A DNA stretch of 64,000 nucleotides from Xenophilus aerolatus (lineage in GTDB: Bacteria > Pseudomonadota > Gammaproteobacteria > Burkholderiales > Burkholderiaceae_C), in NCBI GenBank assembly GCA_030418545.1, contig QAIB01000001.1, forward strand, positions 248,001 through 312,000, written 5' to 3'. The first letter of the stretch is position 1; each line of letters starts with the position of its first letter. The position numbers and the translations under genes were made by a program. The notes beneath the pieces are model-generated. The model was not told where the DNA came from. It ran no database searches and saw only the letters and a list, made by a program, of their open reading frames with translations. Below, one piece after another: positions 35,887 through 46,963 of this stretch.

Positions 35887-36360
35887 ATGTTGAACGCCGA
35901 AGAATGGTTCGAGCTCACGCAGCTCTATGCCGACTACGCCGCCGCGCTCGACGCCGCCGACTGGGACCGCTGGCCCGAGTTCTTCACCGAGGTGTGCAGC
36001 TACCGCCTGCAGCCGCGCGAGAACCACGAGCGCGGCTTTCCGCTCGCCACCTTGTCCTTCGAGAGCCGGGGCATGCTGCGCGACCGGGTCTACGGCATCC
36101 GCGAGACGCTCTTCCACGACCCCTACTACCAGCGCCACGTCGTCGGCACGCCGCTGGTGCGGCGCGTTGAGGACGGCCGCATCCACTGCGAGGCGAACTA
36201 CGCGGTGTTCCGCACCAAGCTCTCGCAGCTCACCACCGTCTTCAACGTCGGCCGCACCATCGACGAGGTGGTGCGCACGCCCCAGGGCCTGAAGTTCGCC
36301 GCGCGCCTGGTCGTGTACGACAGCGAAATGATCCCGAATTCCATCATCTACCCGATATGA
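35887..36360 (+). CDS. nagH: Ring-hydroxylating oxygenase small subunit, salicylate 5-hydroxylase (NagH)-like
   Basis: 157 residues with the NTF2-like beta-subunit fold. Typical segments are [37 protein letters not shown] and [14 protein letters not shown] ending ([16 protein letters not shown]), which match the small subunit of salicylate 5-hydroxylase from memory. It starts two bases after the large-subunit stop, and its own stop overlaps the next start (ATGA). It gives structure to the alpha3beta3 oxygenase. Confidence 0.83.
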   Translation: MLNAEEWFELTQLYADYAAALDAADWDRWPEFFTEVCSYRLQPRENHERGFPLATLSFESRGMLRDRVYGIRETLFHDPYYQRHVVGTPLVRRVEDGRIHCEANYAVFRTKLSQLTTVFNVGRTIDEVVRTPQGLKFAARLVVYDSEMIPNSIIYPI

Positions 36361-36737
36361 GCGAACAAGAGTCAAGAGAACCCGATCCCCATGGCCCGGC
36401 GCTGCGCCGCTTCGTCGACCCGGCCTACGTGCCGCTGTGCGATTCACTGGCCGAGGTGCGCGAGCGCATCGACGCGCTGGACGTGCAGATCGTGAAGCTG
36501 CTGGCCGAGCGCGGCCGCTACGTGCGCGACGCGGCCCGCTTCAAGCGCGACGCCTTCCAGGTGTCGGCGCCCCAGCGGCAGCAGCAGGTCTTCGACAAGG
36601 TGCGGCGCCTGGCCGAGGCCGAAGGCGCCTACCCCGAGGTGGTGGAGGCCTGCTACCGCGCGATGGTGGCCGGCTTCATCGCGCGCGAGCAGCAGGACCA
36701 TGCGCAGATGGTGCCGGTCGGGGAGGGCCGCCGGTGA
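36357..36737 (+). CDS. Chorismate mutase type II-fold protein, PchB (isochorismate pyruvate lyase)-like
   Basis: 126 residues. After a 30-residue leader comes an AroQ-type helical domain: [37 protein letters not shown], and a C-terminal [12 protein letters not shown] helix. It aligns well, from memory, with PchB of Pseudomonas. Arg in VRERID, the second Arg before YV, and the active-site Lys of ARFK are kept; the Q90 position appears as Glu/Gln. PchB converts isochorismate to salicylate and pyruvate. Coupled by ATGA to nagH and by GTGA to the next gene, it may supply salicylate to the hydroxylase. Chorismate mutase activity is the alternative. Confidence 0.72.
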   Translation: MSEQESREPDPHGPALRRFVDPAYVPLCDSLAEVRERIDALDVQIVKLLAERGRYVRDAARFKRDAFQVSAPQRQQQVFDKVRRLAEAEGAYPEVVEACYRAMVAGFIAREQQDHAQMVPVGEGRR

Positions 36738-37693
36738 AGCCCGTTCTCGTCGCGCTCGCCGTCGGCCTGCTGGCCACCGGCGCCCAGGCGCAGGACTGGC
36801 CGCAGCGCCCGGTGCGCATCGTGGTGCCCTTCGCCGCCGGCTCGTCGCCCGACATCCTGGCGCGCATCGTCAACGACCGCCTGGCGCAGCGCCTGGGCCA
36901 GCCGCTGATCGTCGACAACAAGGCCGGCGCGGGCGGCAACGCCGGCACCGACGGGGTGGCCAAGGCGGCGCCCGACGGGCAGACCTTCCTGCTGTCGGTC
37001 AACGCGCCGCTGGTCTACAACACGGTGCTTTACCGCAACCTGCCCTACGACCCCTTCCGCGACCTCGTCCCGGTGTCGCTGGCGGCGACCACGCCCAACG
37101 TGTGCGCAGTGAATGCGCAGCTGGGCATCGATTCGGTGAAGGGCTGGCTCGACGCACTGCAGCGCAGCCCGGGCAAGTACAACTTCGCGTCCACCGGCAA
37201 CGGCTCGATCTCGCACCTGGGCGTCGAGCTCGTCAAGGCGAAGACGCAGTCCTTCGCGGTGCACATCCCCTATGCCTCGTCGGCGCAGGCCGTCACGGCG
37301 CTGGTGCAGGGGGATGTGCAGTTCGCCTGCCTGCCGCCCGTCACCGTGATGCCGCAGGTCAAGGCGGGCAAGCTCAAGGCGCTGGCCGTCACTTCGGCGC
37401 AGCGCTCGGCGCTGCTGCCCGAGCTGCCCACGCTGCGCGAATCGGGGCTGCCCGACATCCAGGCCGTGCCCTGGTTCGCCTACATGGCGCCCAAGGGCAC
37501 GCCGCAGCCCATCGTCGAGCGCATGAGCCGCGAGATCGCGGCGGTGCTGGCCGAGCCGGAGACGAAGCAACGCCTGCTCACGGCCTACTTCGATCCCGTC
37601 GGCAGCTCGCCGAAGCAGCTGGCGGACTTCATGCGCGACGAACTGCAGCGCTGGAAGCCGGTGATCGAGCGCGCGGGTCTGAAGCCCGATTGA
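36734..37693 (+). CDS. Bug/TctC-type tripartite tricarboxylate transporter receptor
   Basis: 319 residues from a GTG at 36734 that overlaps the upstream stop (GTGA). Signal peptide [20 protein letters not shown] is followed by Bug motifs PVRIVVPFAAGSSPDILARI, IVDNKAGAGGNAGTDGVAKA and GQTFLLSVNAPLVYN. In the oxygenase operon its ligand may be an aromatic carboxylate such as salicylate or a related acid. No TctAB membrane genes are present. Confidence 0.88.
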   Translation: MKPVLVALAVGLLATGAQAQDWPQRPVRIVVPFAAGSSPDILARIVNDRLAQRLGQPLIVDNKAGAGGNAGTDGVAKAAPDGQTFLLSVNAPLVYNTVLYRNLPYDPFRDLVPVSLAATTPNVCAVNAQLGIDSVKGWLDALQRSPGKYNFASTGNGSISHLGVELVKAKTQSFAVHIPYASSAQAVTALVQGDVQFACLPPVTVMPQVKAGKLKALAVTSAQRSALLPELPTLRESGLPDIQAVPWFAYMAPKGTPQPIVERMSREIAAVLAEPETKQRLLTAYFDPVGSSPKQLADFMRDELQRWKPVIERAGLKPD

Positions 37694-37709
37694 GCCGCAA
37701 GGAGCCACG

Positions 37710-38039
37710 ATGACCGACACCTCCCTGGCCTGGACCGATGCCGGCGCTGCCGAAAGCCTCGCGCCCGAAGACGTGGTGGCCCTCGAGGTCGAGGGCCGCG
37801 AGATCGCGGTCTTCGGCGTCGACGGCCAGTTCTATGCCACCGACAACATCTGCACCCACGGCCATGCCAGGCTGTGCGACGGCTTCCTGCTCGGCGAGGA
37901 AGTCGAATGCCCGCTGCACCAGGGCCGCTTCGACGTGCGCACCGGCCGGCCGACCTGCGATCCGGTGACCGAGCCGCTGCGCACCTACCCGATCCGCATC
38001 GAGGGTGGGCGGGTGTTCGTGGCGCTCAGCGGCGGCTGA
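37710..38039 (+). CDS. Rieske-type ferredoxin for the ring-hydroxylating oxygenase
   Basis: 109 residues. Rieske ligands are C48-x-H50 (ICTHGHARLC) and C67-x2-H70 (ECPLHQGRFD). Size and sequence fit the naphthalene/salicylate oxygenase ferredoxin (NagAb type), which carries electrons from an NADH reductase to the NagGH-like oxygenase. It closes the operon, 16 bp after the Bug gene. A ferredoxin reductase is missing and must be encoded elsewhere. Confidence 0.88.
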   Translation: MTDTSLAWTDAGAAESLAPEDVVALEVEGREIAVFGVDGQFYATDNICTHGHARLCDGFLLGEEVECPLHQGRFDVRTGRPTCDPVTEPLRTYPIRIEGGRVFVALSGG

Positions 38040-38055
38040 ACGAACAGGGCCGGCT

Positions 38056-38328
38056 TCAGAGCTGCGCCCGCGCCTTGTCGACCCACATCTGGAGGCTGTC
38101 CAGCAGATCCTTCTGGCTGAAGGAACAGCTCTCCTCGCTGAACAGCGCGCTGGACTCGAGCCGGTCCAGCAGGTTGAGCAGCACCTCGTGGTAGCGCGCG
38201 GGCAGGGCGCCGAGCAGGGCGTCGCTGGCGCGCGCGGTGTCGGACAGCGCGGCGATGCGACCGCTGCCCTCGCGCAGGGCGTTCAGCGCCGACGCGATGG
38301 CATCGAGCTGCAGGACCGGCGTCCTCAT
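38056..38328 (-). CDS. Small helical hypothetical protein
   Basis: 90 residues, no signal peptide. Likely two or three amphipathic helices (LQLDAIASALNALREGSGRI; ALLGALPARYHEVLLNLLDR) and a Ser/Cys-containing end. I do not recognise the family. Its ATG overlaps the glpQ stop (ATGA), so it is co-translated with that gene. It faces the ferredoxin gene with a 16-bp gap. Confidence 0.65.
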   Translation of the reverse strand: MRTPVLQLDAIASALNALREGSGRIAALSDTARASDALLGALPARYHEVLLNLLDRLESSALFSEESCSFSQKDLLDSLQMWVDKARAQL

Positions 38329-39350
38329 CGTGCAGGCACTCCGGCGGGCAGCGGCAGGCCGCGCTCGGCCATCACGCTGCGCAGCACGTCGGGGTAGTCG
38401 GTGATGAGGCCGTCCACGCCCCAGTCGAGCAGGCGGGCCATGTCGGCCCGCTGGTTCACCGTCCAGGGCAGCACGGCGAGGCCGAGCGCATGCGCCTCGC
38501 GCAGGGCCTCGGGCGTGAGGTCGGCGAAGGCGGGCGACCAGATGACCGGGCCGGGCCCGCCGGCCGCGGCGGCCTTCACAAGACGCGGCGTCGAGGCGAA
38601 GTCGGCGGCGGCGAGCCCGGCCGTCCAGCGGCTGTCGCGCAAGGTGCGGGCGCTGGTGAGGTAGGCGCGCGGCAACTGCGGTGCCAGCCGCCCGACCAGC
38701 GCCAGCGTGCGCCAGTCGAAGCTCTGCACCGTCACCCGCGGGCCGACGCCGGCGCGCTCTATCTCGGCCAGCAGGGCGCGCACCATGGGCTCGGGGGCGG
38801 CGGTCTCGTCGGGCCTGGTGGGGTCGATCTTGGTCTCGATGTTGAAGCGCACCCGCGTGGCGCCCTGCGCCTGCATCCGCGCGAAGAGCTGGGCCAGCGT
38901 GGGAATGCGCTCGCCGTCGCGCGGCTGCTGCGTGGCGAACTGGCGGCCGTAGGCGGTGGCCGGGTTGAGCCGGCCCACGTCGTAGGCCTGCAACTGCGCC
39001 ACGGTGAGGCTGCGGATCGGCGCGCCCTGTGCCGGCAGCCACTGGCCCTGCGCATCGCGCGTGTGGTCGGGGTTGAGGCGCGTGTCGTGCGAGACGACGA
39101 CGGCGCCGTCTGCGCTCAGGCCGATGTCCAGCTCCAGCGTGTCCACGCCCAGCGCCGCGGCCTGCGAGAAGGCCGCCAGGGTGTTCTCCGGCGCGAGGCC
39201 GCGTCCACCCCGATGGGCCTGCAGGTCGAAGGAGCGGCTGCCGGGCGCGCTGCCGGCGCAGCCGGCCAGCACCAGGCTTGCAAGGAAAAACGGCCGCCAG
39301 CGCCCTCCAAGCGGGCGCGAGGTGCTATCGAAAAAGGAGCGGATGGTCAT
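38325..39350 (-). CDS. glpQ: Glycerophosphodiester phosphodiesterase, lipoprotein (GlpQ-like)
   Basis: 341 residues. The lipoprotein signal ends in LASLVLAGC. The GDPD domain shows the catalytic HRGGRGLAPENTLAAF, VDTLELDIGLSADGAVVVSH with Glu/Asp metal ligands and the second His, and NIETKIDPTRPDE later on. It hydrolyses glycerophosphodiesters to glycerol 3-phosphate in the periplasm. Residues 6-22 of the signal region are encoded by a dispersed repeat (copy D), ending GRWRPFF directly before the hydrophobic core. Confidence 0.9.
   Translation of the reverse strand: MTIRSFFDSTSRPLGGRWRPFFLASLVLAGCAGSAPGSRSFDLQAHRGGRGLAPENTLAAFSQAAALGVDTLELDIGLSADGAVVVSHDTRLNPDHTRDAQGQWLPAQGAPIRSLTVAQLQAYDVGRLNPATAYGRQFATQQPRDGERIPTLAQLFARMQAQGATRVRFNIETKIDPTRPDETAAPEPMVRALLAEIERAGVGPRVTVQSFDWRTLALVGRLAPQLPRAYLTSARTLRDSRWTAGLAAADFASTPRLVKAAAAGGPGPVIWSPAFADLTPEALREAHALGLAVLPWTVNQRADMARLLDWGVDGLITDYPDVLRSVMAERGLPLPAGVPAR
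39284..39336 (-). repeat. Dispersed Comamonadaceae-type repeat, copy D (within glpQ)
   Basis: On the minus strand: TTTTTCGATAGC, ACCTCGCGCCCG, AGGGCGCTGG, CGGCCG, TTTTTC. The first GCTATC arm has eroded. It lies in the sense orientation in the 5' coding part of glpQ and is translated as FFDSTSRPLGGRWRPFF, in the same frame as copy C in the TolC-type gene. Confidence 0.75.
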
Positions 39351-39405
39351 GGCGGCGTGCGTGTGGAACGGCGGTCGGCGCTCGAGGCACCGGCGAGGCG
39401 GTCTT

Positions 39406-40026
39406 TTACTTCAGTTCGACCTTGATGCCGTCGGCGAGGACGGTGATGGCGCCGATCTCGTAGGTCTTGCGGCCCACGGTCAGTTCCTCCCGCGTGAAGG
39501 TGCGCAGCGCCTGACCCTGCAGTGCCTCCTGTGCCACGGCACCACCGATGCGCTGCAGCCGCACCGCGTCCTGGCCCGTCACGCCGTCCAGGGCGATCTG
39601 CTCGGCCCGCGGCTGTTCCAGCCGCAGCGTGAGCGAGCCGGCGTCGTATCGCAGCGCGCTGCTGACGGTGATCGATCCGCCCACGCGCGGCGGTTGCAGG
39701 AACGGGCTGGCGATGGACACCCGCGTCGCGATGGCCGCGCGGTTGTTGGCCGCATCCAGGCCGAGCACGGGGTCCGTGAGCGTCACGGTGAAGAGCTCGC
39801 CCTGGCCCTGCTGAAGGGGAAAGCGGCGCAGCAGCTGGGCCTGCAGTTCCTCGCGCGAGGCGGTGTATTCGCTGGTGAAGAAGTTGAAGCCTGCCAGTGC
39901 AGGCCAGGCAGGGAGCATGCTCGCCGCGGCCAGCAGGCGCACGAACTGCCTTCGTCCGGGAACCGCCGGGCGGGCCTCGCGAAGGAGGATGTTTCCACCA
40001 CGACGGCGGTCGGGATTTACAAGCAC
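39406..40026 (-). CDS. DUF1439 family secreted protein
   Basis: A YceB/DUF1439-like lipid-binding-fold protein. Visible blocks are FNFFTSEYTASREELQAQLL, VTLTDPVLGLDAANNRAAI, ALRYDAGSLTLRLEQPRAEQ and LTVGRKTYEIGAITVLADGI. The signal region is RRQFVRLLAAASMLPAWPAL, with a twin-arginine-like RRQF. The start is unclear: GTG at 40026 keeps the RR motif, while GTG at 39942, with GAAGG six bases before it, gives a plain signal peptide. An ATG at 40125 would lie in AT-rich intergenic-type DNA and is unlikely. Confidence 0.68.
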   Translation of the reverse strand: MLVNPDRRRGGNILLREARPAVPGRRQFVRLLAAASMLPAWPALAGFNFFTSEYTASREELQAQLLRRFPLQQGQGELFTVTLTDPVLGLDAANNRAAIATRVSIASPFLQPPRVGGSITVSSALRYDAGSLTLRLEQPRAEQIALDGVTGQDAVRLQRIGGAVAQEALQGQALRTFTREELTVGRKTYEIGAITVLADGIKVELK

Positions 40027-40258
40027 AGTTTTTTGGAACCTTTGGCCTAAGAAAGCGGTTGATAGCGCAAATTCGTGAAAAAAGTCTCGCAAATGCAGGT
40101 AGGACGCTGCTGATTTTTTAAGCAAAAAACGTCAAACAAATGTGACTAAGCCGTAAAACCCGCTTCATGTACCGAGCTGGCGCTTGGCGCATGAGACGAA
40201 CGGGGTGTCGCCGGTGAGTCGCGTCCCGATGTGCAAACGCAATCACGAGGAGTGGATC
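40027..40258. promoter_or_regulatory. AT-rich intergenic region between divergent genes
   Basis: 232 bp with clearly lower GC than its surroundings, including A/T runs (TTTTTTGG, GAAAAAAG, GATTTTTTAAGCAAAAAAC at 40112-40131). It must hold the promoters of the DUF1439 gene and the glycine-rich lipoprotein gene. GAGGAG precedes the latter's ATG. No clear operator dyad stands out. Confidence 0.5.
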
Positions 40259-41638
40259 ATGGCAGTCAGACAAGGTTCGGAATGGCGGCGCCTCGCAGGC
40301 GTTGCCGCGGTGGTGGCAGCGCTCGGCACGCTTGGCGCGTGCTCATCGGGCGGCGGCCATGTGGGCTTCGGGCTCGGAGGCGGCGGACGCGGCGGTGACG
40401 TCGGCGGCGGCGTCGGGGGCGGCACGGGCGGCGGCAGTGGCGGCGGGGGCGGGGGCGGGGGCGGCGGCACCGACGTGGGCGGCAATCCAGGCGGCGGCAA
40501 CCCCGGCGGCGGCAACCCGGGGGGTGGCAACCCGGGCGGCGGCGACGGCGGTGGTACCCGCAACGCATCGGCCACCGGCAACATCATCAACGGCGTCGGC
40601 CAGACGGTGACCGGCGTCGGCACGACGGTGGGGGGCCTGGGCACGGGCACCCCCGCCAGCGGCGTGCTCACCAACGCCGGCAATACCGTCGGCAGCACCG
40701 GCACGGCCGTGAGCAACGGGCTGGGCCAGCTGGGCAAGAGCGACGACGCGGTCGGCGGGACGCTGGGCGGCCTGCCGCCGGTGGTCGACAACGCGGGCAA
40801 GACGGTGTCGAGCACCGGCGAACTGGTCACCGCCGTCGGAAGCAACACGCCGCTGCGGCCCGTGACGGGCGCGGCCGGTGGGTTGGTGGACAAGGTGGGC
40901 GACGGCGTGAGCGGTCTCTCGGGCCAACTGGCCAACGTGACCGACAACGGCAGCGTGCGCCAGGTGACGGGCCAGCTCAACAACGTGATCGTGCCCATCG
41001 ACCGTAACGTCGGCACGCTGACGCAGCGCGTGGGCGACGGCCTGGGTGTCGGCGAGCCGGTCGCGAACCTCACGAACCAGCTCGGCACGGGCATCAAGGG
41101 CGACGGCAGCAACGGCATCACCAGCGGCCTGGGCAACACCGTGGCGTCGGTCGGCGGCGTGGTCCATGCCACCGACGGTCAGCAGGGCAGCCTGTTGGGC
41201 GGCCTGACGGGCGGCCTCACCGGAGGCAACGGCGGCTTGACGGCCGGCCTCGGCGTCGGTGCCGGCGGCGGCGTGAGCGCGGGCAGCGGTGGCATTGCCG
41301 CCGGTGCAGGCGCCGGTGCCGGGGCGGGCCTGGTCGGCAGCACGGTCAGCGGCCTGGGCAGCACCGTCGGAAGCGTGACGGCCGGCCTGGGGCTGGGCGC
41401 CGGCGTGGCGGCCACGCCTTCCGGCACGGGCGCCGGCGTCGGGGCCGGCGCGGGCGTGGGCGGCGTGGTGGGCAACGTCGTCAACGGCGTGGGCACCACC
41501 GTCGGCGGCATCACCGGCGGGCTGGGCCTGGGTGCCGGGGTCGGCACCACGGGTGGCACCACGACCGCCAGCGCCGGGACGGGCGGCGGCTTGCTGGGCG
41601 GGCTCCTGAGTCCGGTGACCGGCGCGCTCGCCAAGTAG
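40259..41638 (+). CDS. Glycine-rich repetitive lipoprotein (collagen-like/low complexity)
   Basis: 459 residues. The signal ends in [13 protein letters not shown], a lipobox. Residues about 30-100 are a Gly-rich tract with GNPGG repeats. The remaining 350 residues repeat a degenerate motif of the type NxVxxxGxTVGGLG (for example [55 protein letters not shown]). This gives regularly spaced Val/Gly with Thr, Ser and Asn, as expected of a beta-helix or beta-roll surface fibre. Similar proteins are called collagen-like in Comamonadaceae. Its function is unknown; a cell-surface or biofilm role is inference. Confidence 0.75.
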   Translation: MAVRQGSEWRRLAGVAAVVAALGTLGACSSGGGHVGFGLGGGGRGGDVGGGVGGGTGGGSGGGGGGGGGGTDVGGNPGGGNPGGGNPGGGNPGGGDGGGTRNASATGNIINGVGQTVTGVGTTVGGLGTGTPASGVLTNAGNTVGSTGTAVSNGLGQLGKSDDAVGGTLGGLPPVVDNAGKTVSSTGELVTAVGSNTPLRPVTGAAGGLVDKVGDGVSGLSGQLANVTDNGSVRQVTGQLNNVIVPIDRNVGTLTQRVGDGLGVGEPVANLTNQLGTGIKGDGSNGITSGLGNTVASVGGVVHATDGQQGSLLGGLTGGLTGGNGGLTAGLGVGAGGGVSAGSGGIAAGAGAGAGAGLVGSTVSGLGSTVGSVTAGLGLGAGVAATPSGTGAGVGAGAGVGGVVGNVVNGVGTTVGGITGGLGLGAGVGTTGGTTTASAGTGGGLLGGLLSPVTGALAK

Positions 41639-41665
41639 TCGCCACAGCGGCTTCGCTGCAACAAA

Positions 41666-41700
41666 CAACGCCCGCCAGTGCGATGCACCGGCGGGCGTTG
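41666..41700. terminator. Bidirectional hairpin terminator between convergent genes
   Basis: An 11-bp perfect stem (CAACGCCCGCC / GGCGGGCGTTG) is extended by an inner GTGC-GAT-GCAC stem. TCTC follows on the plus strand, and TTGTTTGTTG follows on the minus strand. It lies between the glycine-rich lipoprotein gene and the ABC ATPase gene and probably terminates both. Confidence 0.8.
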
Positions 41701-41731
41701 TCTCGTGGCGGCCGCGGGGGGGACGGCCGGC

Positions 41732-42517
<786 letters not shown>

Positions 42518-42548
42518 GGCGGTGTGGGAAGAGGGGGAGGGGAGGGGC

Positions 42549-43199
42549 TCAACGCGTGCTGCGCGTGCGGCGTTCGAGGTGCCTGGCGTACAGGCTCACC
42601 GGGAAGCACAGCGCGAAGTACAGCAGCGCGACGCAGCTGAACACGGTGAAGGGCGCGAAGGTGACGTTGGCAATCATGCTGCCGGCCTTGGTGAGCTCGA
42701 CGAAGCCGATCACCGAGGCCAGCGCCGTGCCCTTGATGACCTGCACCAGGAAGCCCACCGTGGGTGCGATGGCGATCTTCACTGCCTGCGGAAGGATCAC
42801 GTGGCGCATCTGTTCGCCGAAGGACAGGGCCAGGCTGCCCGAGGCCTCCCATTGGCCCTTGGGGATGGACGCCACGCAGCCGCGCCAGATCTCGGTGAGG
42901 AAGGCGCTGGTGTAGAGCGTGAGCGCGACGGACGCGGCGGTCCATGCCGACACGTCGATGCCGAAGAGCGCGATGCCGAAGTAGGCCAGGAAGAGCTGCA
43001 TCAGCAGCGGCGTGCCCTGGAAGAGCTGCACGTAGCCGGAGATGAGCTTCTGCAGCAGCGGCCCGGCGCGCAGCCGCAGCGCCAGCAGAAGCCCGCCCAC
43101 GATACCGCCGCCGACGAAGGCGATCAGCGACAGCACCACTGTCCAGCGCAGCGCCAGCAGCAGGTTGCGCAGGATGTCCCAGAGGGTGAATTCAGTCAT
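42549..43199 (-). CDS. Polar amino-acid ABC transporter permease
   Basis: 216 residues, about five membrane helices, with the HisM/GlnP loop (EASGSLALSFGEQMRHVILP) that contacts the ATPase and QLFQGTPLLMQLFLAYF. It starts three bases after the end of the previous permease gene, so the two should form a heterodimer. Confidence 0.9.
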   Translation of the reverse strand: MTEFTLWDILRNLLLALRWTVVLSLIAFVGGGIVGGLLLALRLRAGPLLQKLISGYVQLFQGTPLLMQLFLAYFGIALFGIDVSAWTAASVALTLYTSAFLTEIWRGCVASIPKGQWEASGSLALSFGEQMRHVILPQAVKIAIAPTVGFLVQVIKGTALASVIGFVELTKAGSMIANVTFAPFTVFSCVALLYFALCFPVSLYARHLERRTRSTR

Positions 43200-43201
43200 C
43201 T

Positions 43202-43855
43202 TCAACGTCCAAAGTACTTGGGCCCGGCCCAGTTGAAGAAGCGGCGCGCGAGAACCGACAGCGCCAGGTAGATCAGCGTGGCGACGATGAAGGCCTCGAA
43301 GGCGCGGAAGTTGCGGCTCTGGATGAGGTTGGCGGCATAGCTCAGTTCCTCGACCGAGATCTGGCCGCACACCGCGGAGCCCAGCATCACGATGATGATC
43401 TGGCTCACCATCGCGGGCCAGACCTTCTTCATGGCTGGCGGCAGCACCACGCGCAGGAAGACCTGCGCCCGGGTGAGCGCGAGGCTCACGGCGGCCTCGA
43501 TCTGCCCCTTGGGCGTGGCCTCGATGCCGGCGCGGATGATCTCGGTGGCGTAGGCTCCGAGGTTCAGCACCATCGCGATGATCGAGGCCACCTCGGGCGT
43601 GAGCTTGATGCCCGAGGCCGGCAGCCCGAAGAAGATGAAGAACAGCTGCACGATGAAGGGCGTGTTGCGGATCAGCTCCACGTACGTGCCCACCATCCAG
43701 CGCAGCCACGGCGCGCCGTAGGCCCGGGCCCAGGCGCAGGCCACGCCGACGACCATGCCGATCACGGTGGCGATGGCCGTGAGGCCGAGCGTCCATGCCA
43801 CGCCCTTGGCGAGCAGCCGCCAGTCGACGAGGATGGCCCAGAAATCGAAGGTCAT
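43202..43855 (-). CDS. Polar amino-acid ABC transporter permease
   Basis: 217 residues, five membrane helices. Family marks are YVELIRNTPFIVQLFFIFFG and the coupling loop AAVSLALTRAQVFLRVVLPP. It pairs with the downstream permease. A 166-bp gap carrying a hairpin-rich repeat separates it from the upstream binding-protein gene, which may set a lower expression level for the membrane parts. Confidence 0.9.
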   Translation of the reverse strand: MTFDFWAILVDWRLLAKGVAWTLGLTAIATVIGMVVGVACAWARAYGAPWLRWMVGTYVELIRNTPFIVQLFFIFFGLPASGIKLTPEVASIIAMVLNLGAYATEIIRAGIEATPKGQIEAAVSLALTRAQVFLRVVLPPAMKKVWPAMVSQIIIVMLGSAVCGQISVEELSYAANLIQSRNFRAFEAFIVATLIYLALSVLARRFFNWAGPKYFGR

Positions 43856-43943
43856 GGAAGTGGCGTGTGAGAGGCAGAGTGCAGGTGCCGTTCAAGGGCA
43901 AGCGAAGCGAGGCCTGTTCGGGAGCACCCGCGGAACCGGCTTT

Positions 43944-44005
43944 GCCGGGCCGCTGGGTGCGCCCCCTTGAGGGGGTATGGGACGGCCACACGCAGTGAGG
44001 CCGTC
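43944..44005. repeat. Hairpin-rich dispersed repeat, second family (copy 1)
   Basis: Between the binding-protein and permease genes. It contains GCCGGGCCGCT, a CCCCCT-TG-AGGGGG hairpin (43962-43975) and a GACGGCC...GGCCGTC hairpin (43981-44005) around ACACGCAGTGA. The core GCCGGGCCGCT recurs at 60774. I recall similar intergenic elements in Variovorax and Acidovorax genomes. Placed inside an operon, it may act as an mRNA processing or stability element. Confidence 0.6.
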
Positions 44006-44021
44006 CAAACGGGGGTGAGCC

Positions 44022-44815
44022 TTACACCGGAAGGTCGCCGATGCCCTTGCCCAGCCACTGCTTGGACATCTTGTCCAGCGTGCCGTCCTTCTTGGCAGCC
44101 GCGATGATCTCGTTGACCTTGGCCTTGAGCGCGTCCTCGCCCTTGGCGATGCCCACGAAGCAGGGGCTGTCCTTGAGCAGCAGCTTGTATTCGGCGTTGA
44201 TCTTCGGGTTCTTGCGGATCATCTCGGCCGCGACCGCGCCGCTCATGGCAATGGTCTGCGTCTGGCCGGCGACGAAGGCGGCCACGGTGGCGTTGTTGTC
44301 CTCGAAGCGGCGGTAGTCGACGTTGGGCGGCGCCACCTTGTTCAGTTCCTGGTCTTCCATCGCGCCGCGGGTCACGGCCACGGTCTTGCCGGCCATGTCC
44401 TTGAAGTCGGTGAGCTTGAGCGACTTGGCCGCGAACACGCCCTGGAAGAAGGGCGCGTAGGCGGACGAGAAGTCGATCACCTTCTCGCGCTCGGCGTTCT
44501 TGCCCAGGGTGGAGATGACCAGGTCGGCCTTCTTGGTCTGCAGATAGGGAATGCGGTTGGCGCTGGTCACGGGCACCAGCTCGAGCTTGACGCCCATCTT
44601 TGCGGCGATCAGCTTGGCCATGTCGATGTCCAGGCCTTGCGGCGCCATGTCGGTGCCGACGAAGCCGTAGGGCGGGTAGTCGGTGGGCACGGCGACCTTC
44701 AGCGTCTTCGACTTCATGATGTTGTCGAGCGCGCTCTGCGCCTGGGCGGCGCCGGCGGCGGCCAGGGCGGCGGCGGCGAGCAGGCCGGTGGTGAAGAGGC
44801 GTTTGGAAATCAGCG

Positions 44816-44819
<4 letters not shown>
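44022..44819 (-). CDS. Polar amino-acid ABC transporter substrate-binding protein (family 3)
   Basis: 265 residues. A signal peptide ([20 protein letters not shown]) leads to a family 3 binding domain: VAVPTDYPPYGFVGTDMAPQ, GLDIDMAKLIAAKMGVKLEL and SANRIPYLQTKKADLVISTL. The ligand is probably a polar amino acid or related compound. Its start overlaps the stop of the GntR gene (ATGA), an unusual coupling of regulator and binding protein. Confidence 0.9.
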
Positions 44820-46849
<2,030 letters not shown>

Positions 46850-46963
46850 ACGCCGCGCGGGCGGGGTGGCCGCGCCGTCGCGCACGTGACGCCTGCGGGG
46901 CTTCCCCCATTCGGCGCTGCGGCCTCGCGTCGTACCCTTGCTGTCTTTCCGGAGACAGCCTGC

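Noticed and set aside
40027-40125. ATG at 40125 as the start of the DUF1439 gene
   Set aside because: The added 33 codons lie in AT-rich intergenic-type DNA and precede an otherwise complete signal peptide.
40243-41668. Minus-strand frames opposite the glycine-rich lipoprotein, and the repeats within it as a possible CRISPR or tandem array
   Set aside because: The repeats are degenerate at the DNA level, in phase with the plus-strand codons and lack unique spacers. The opposite frames are Pro/Thr or Arg/Ala-rich shadows.
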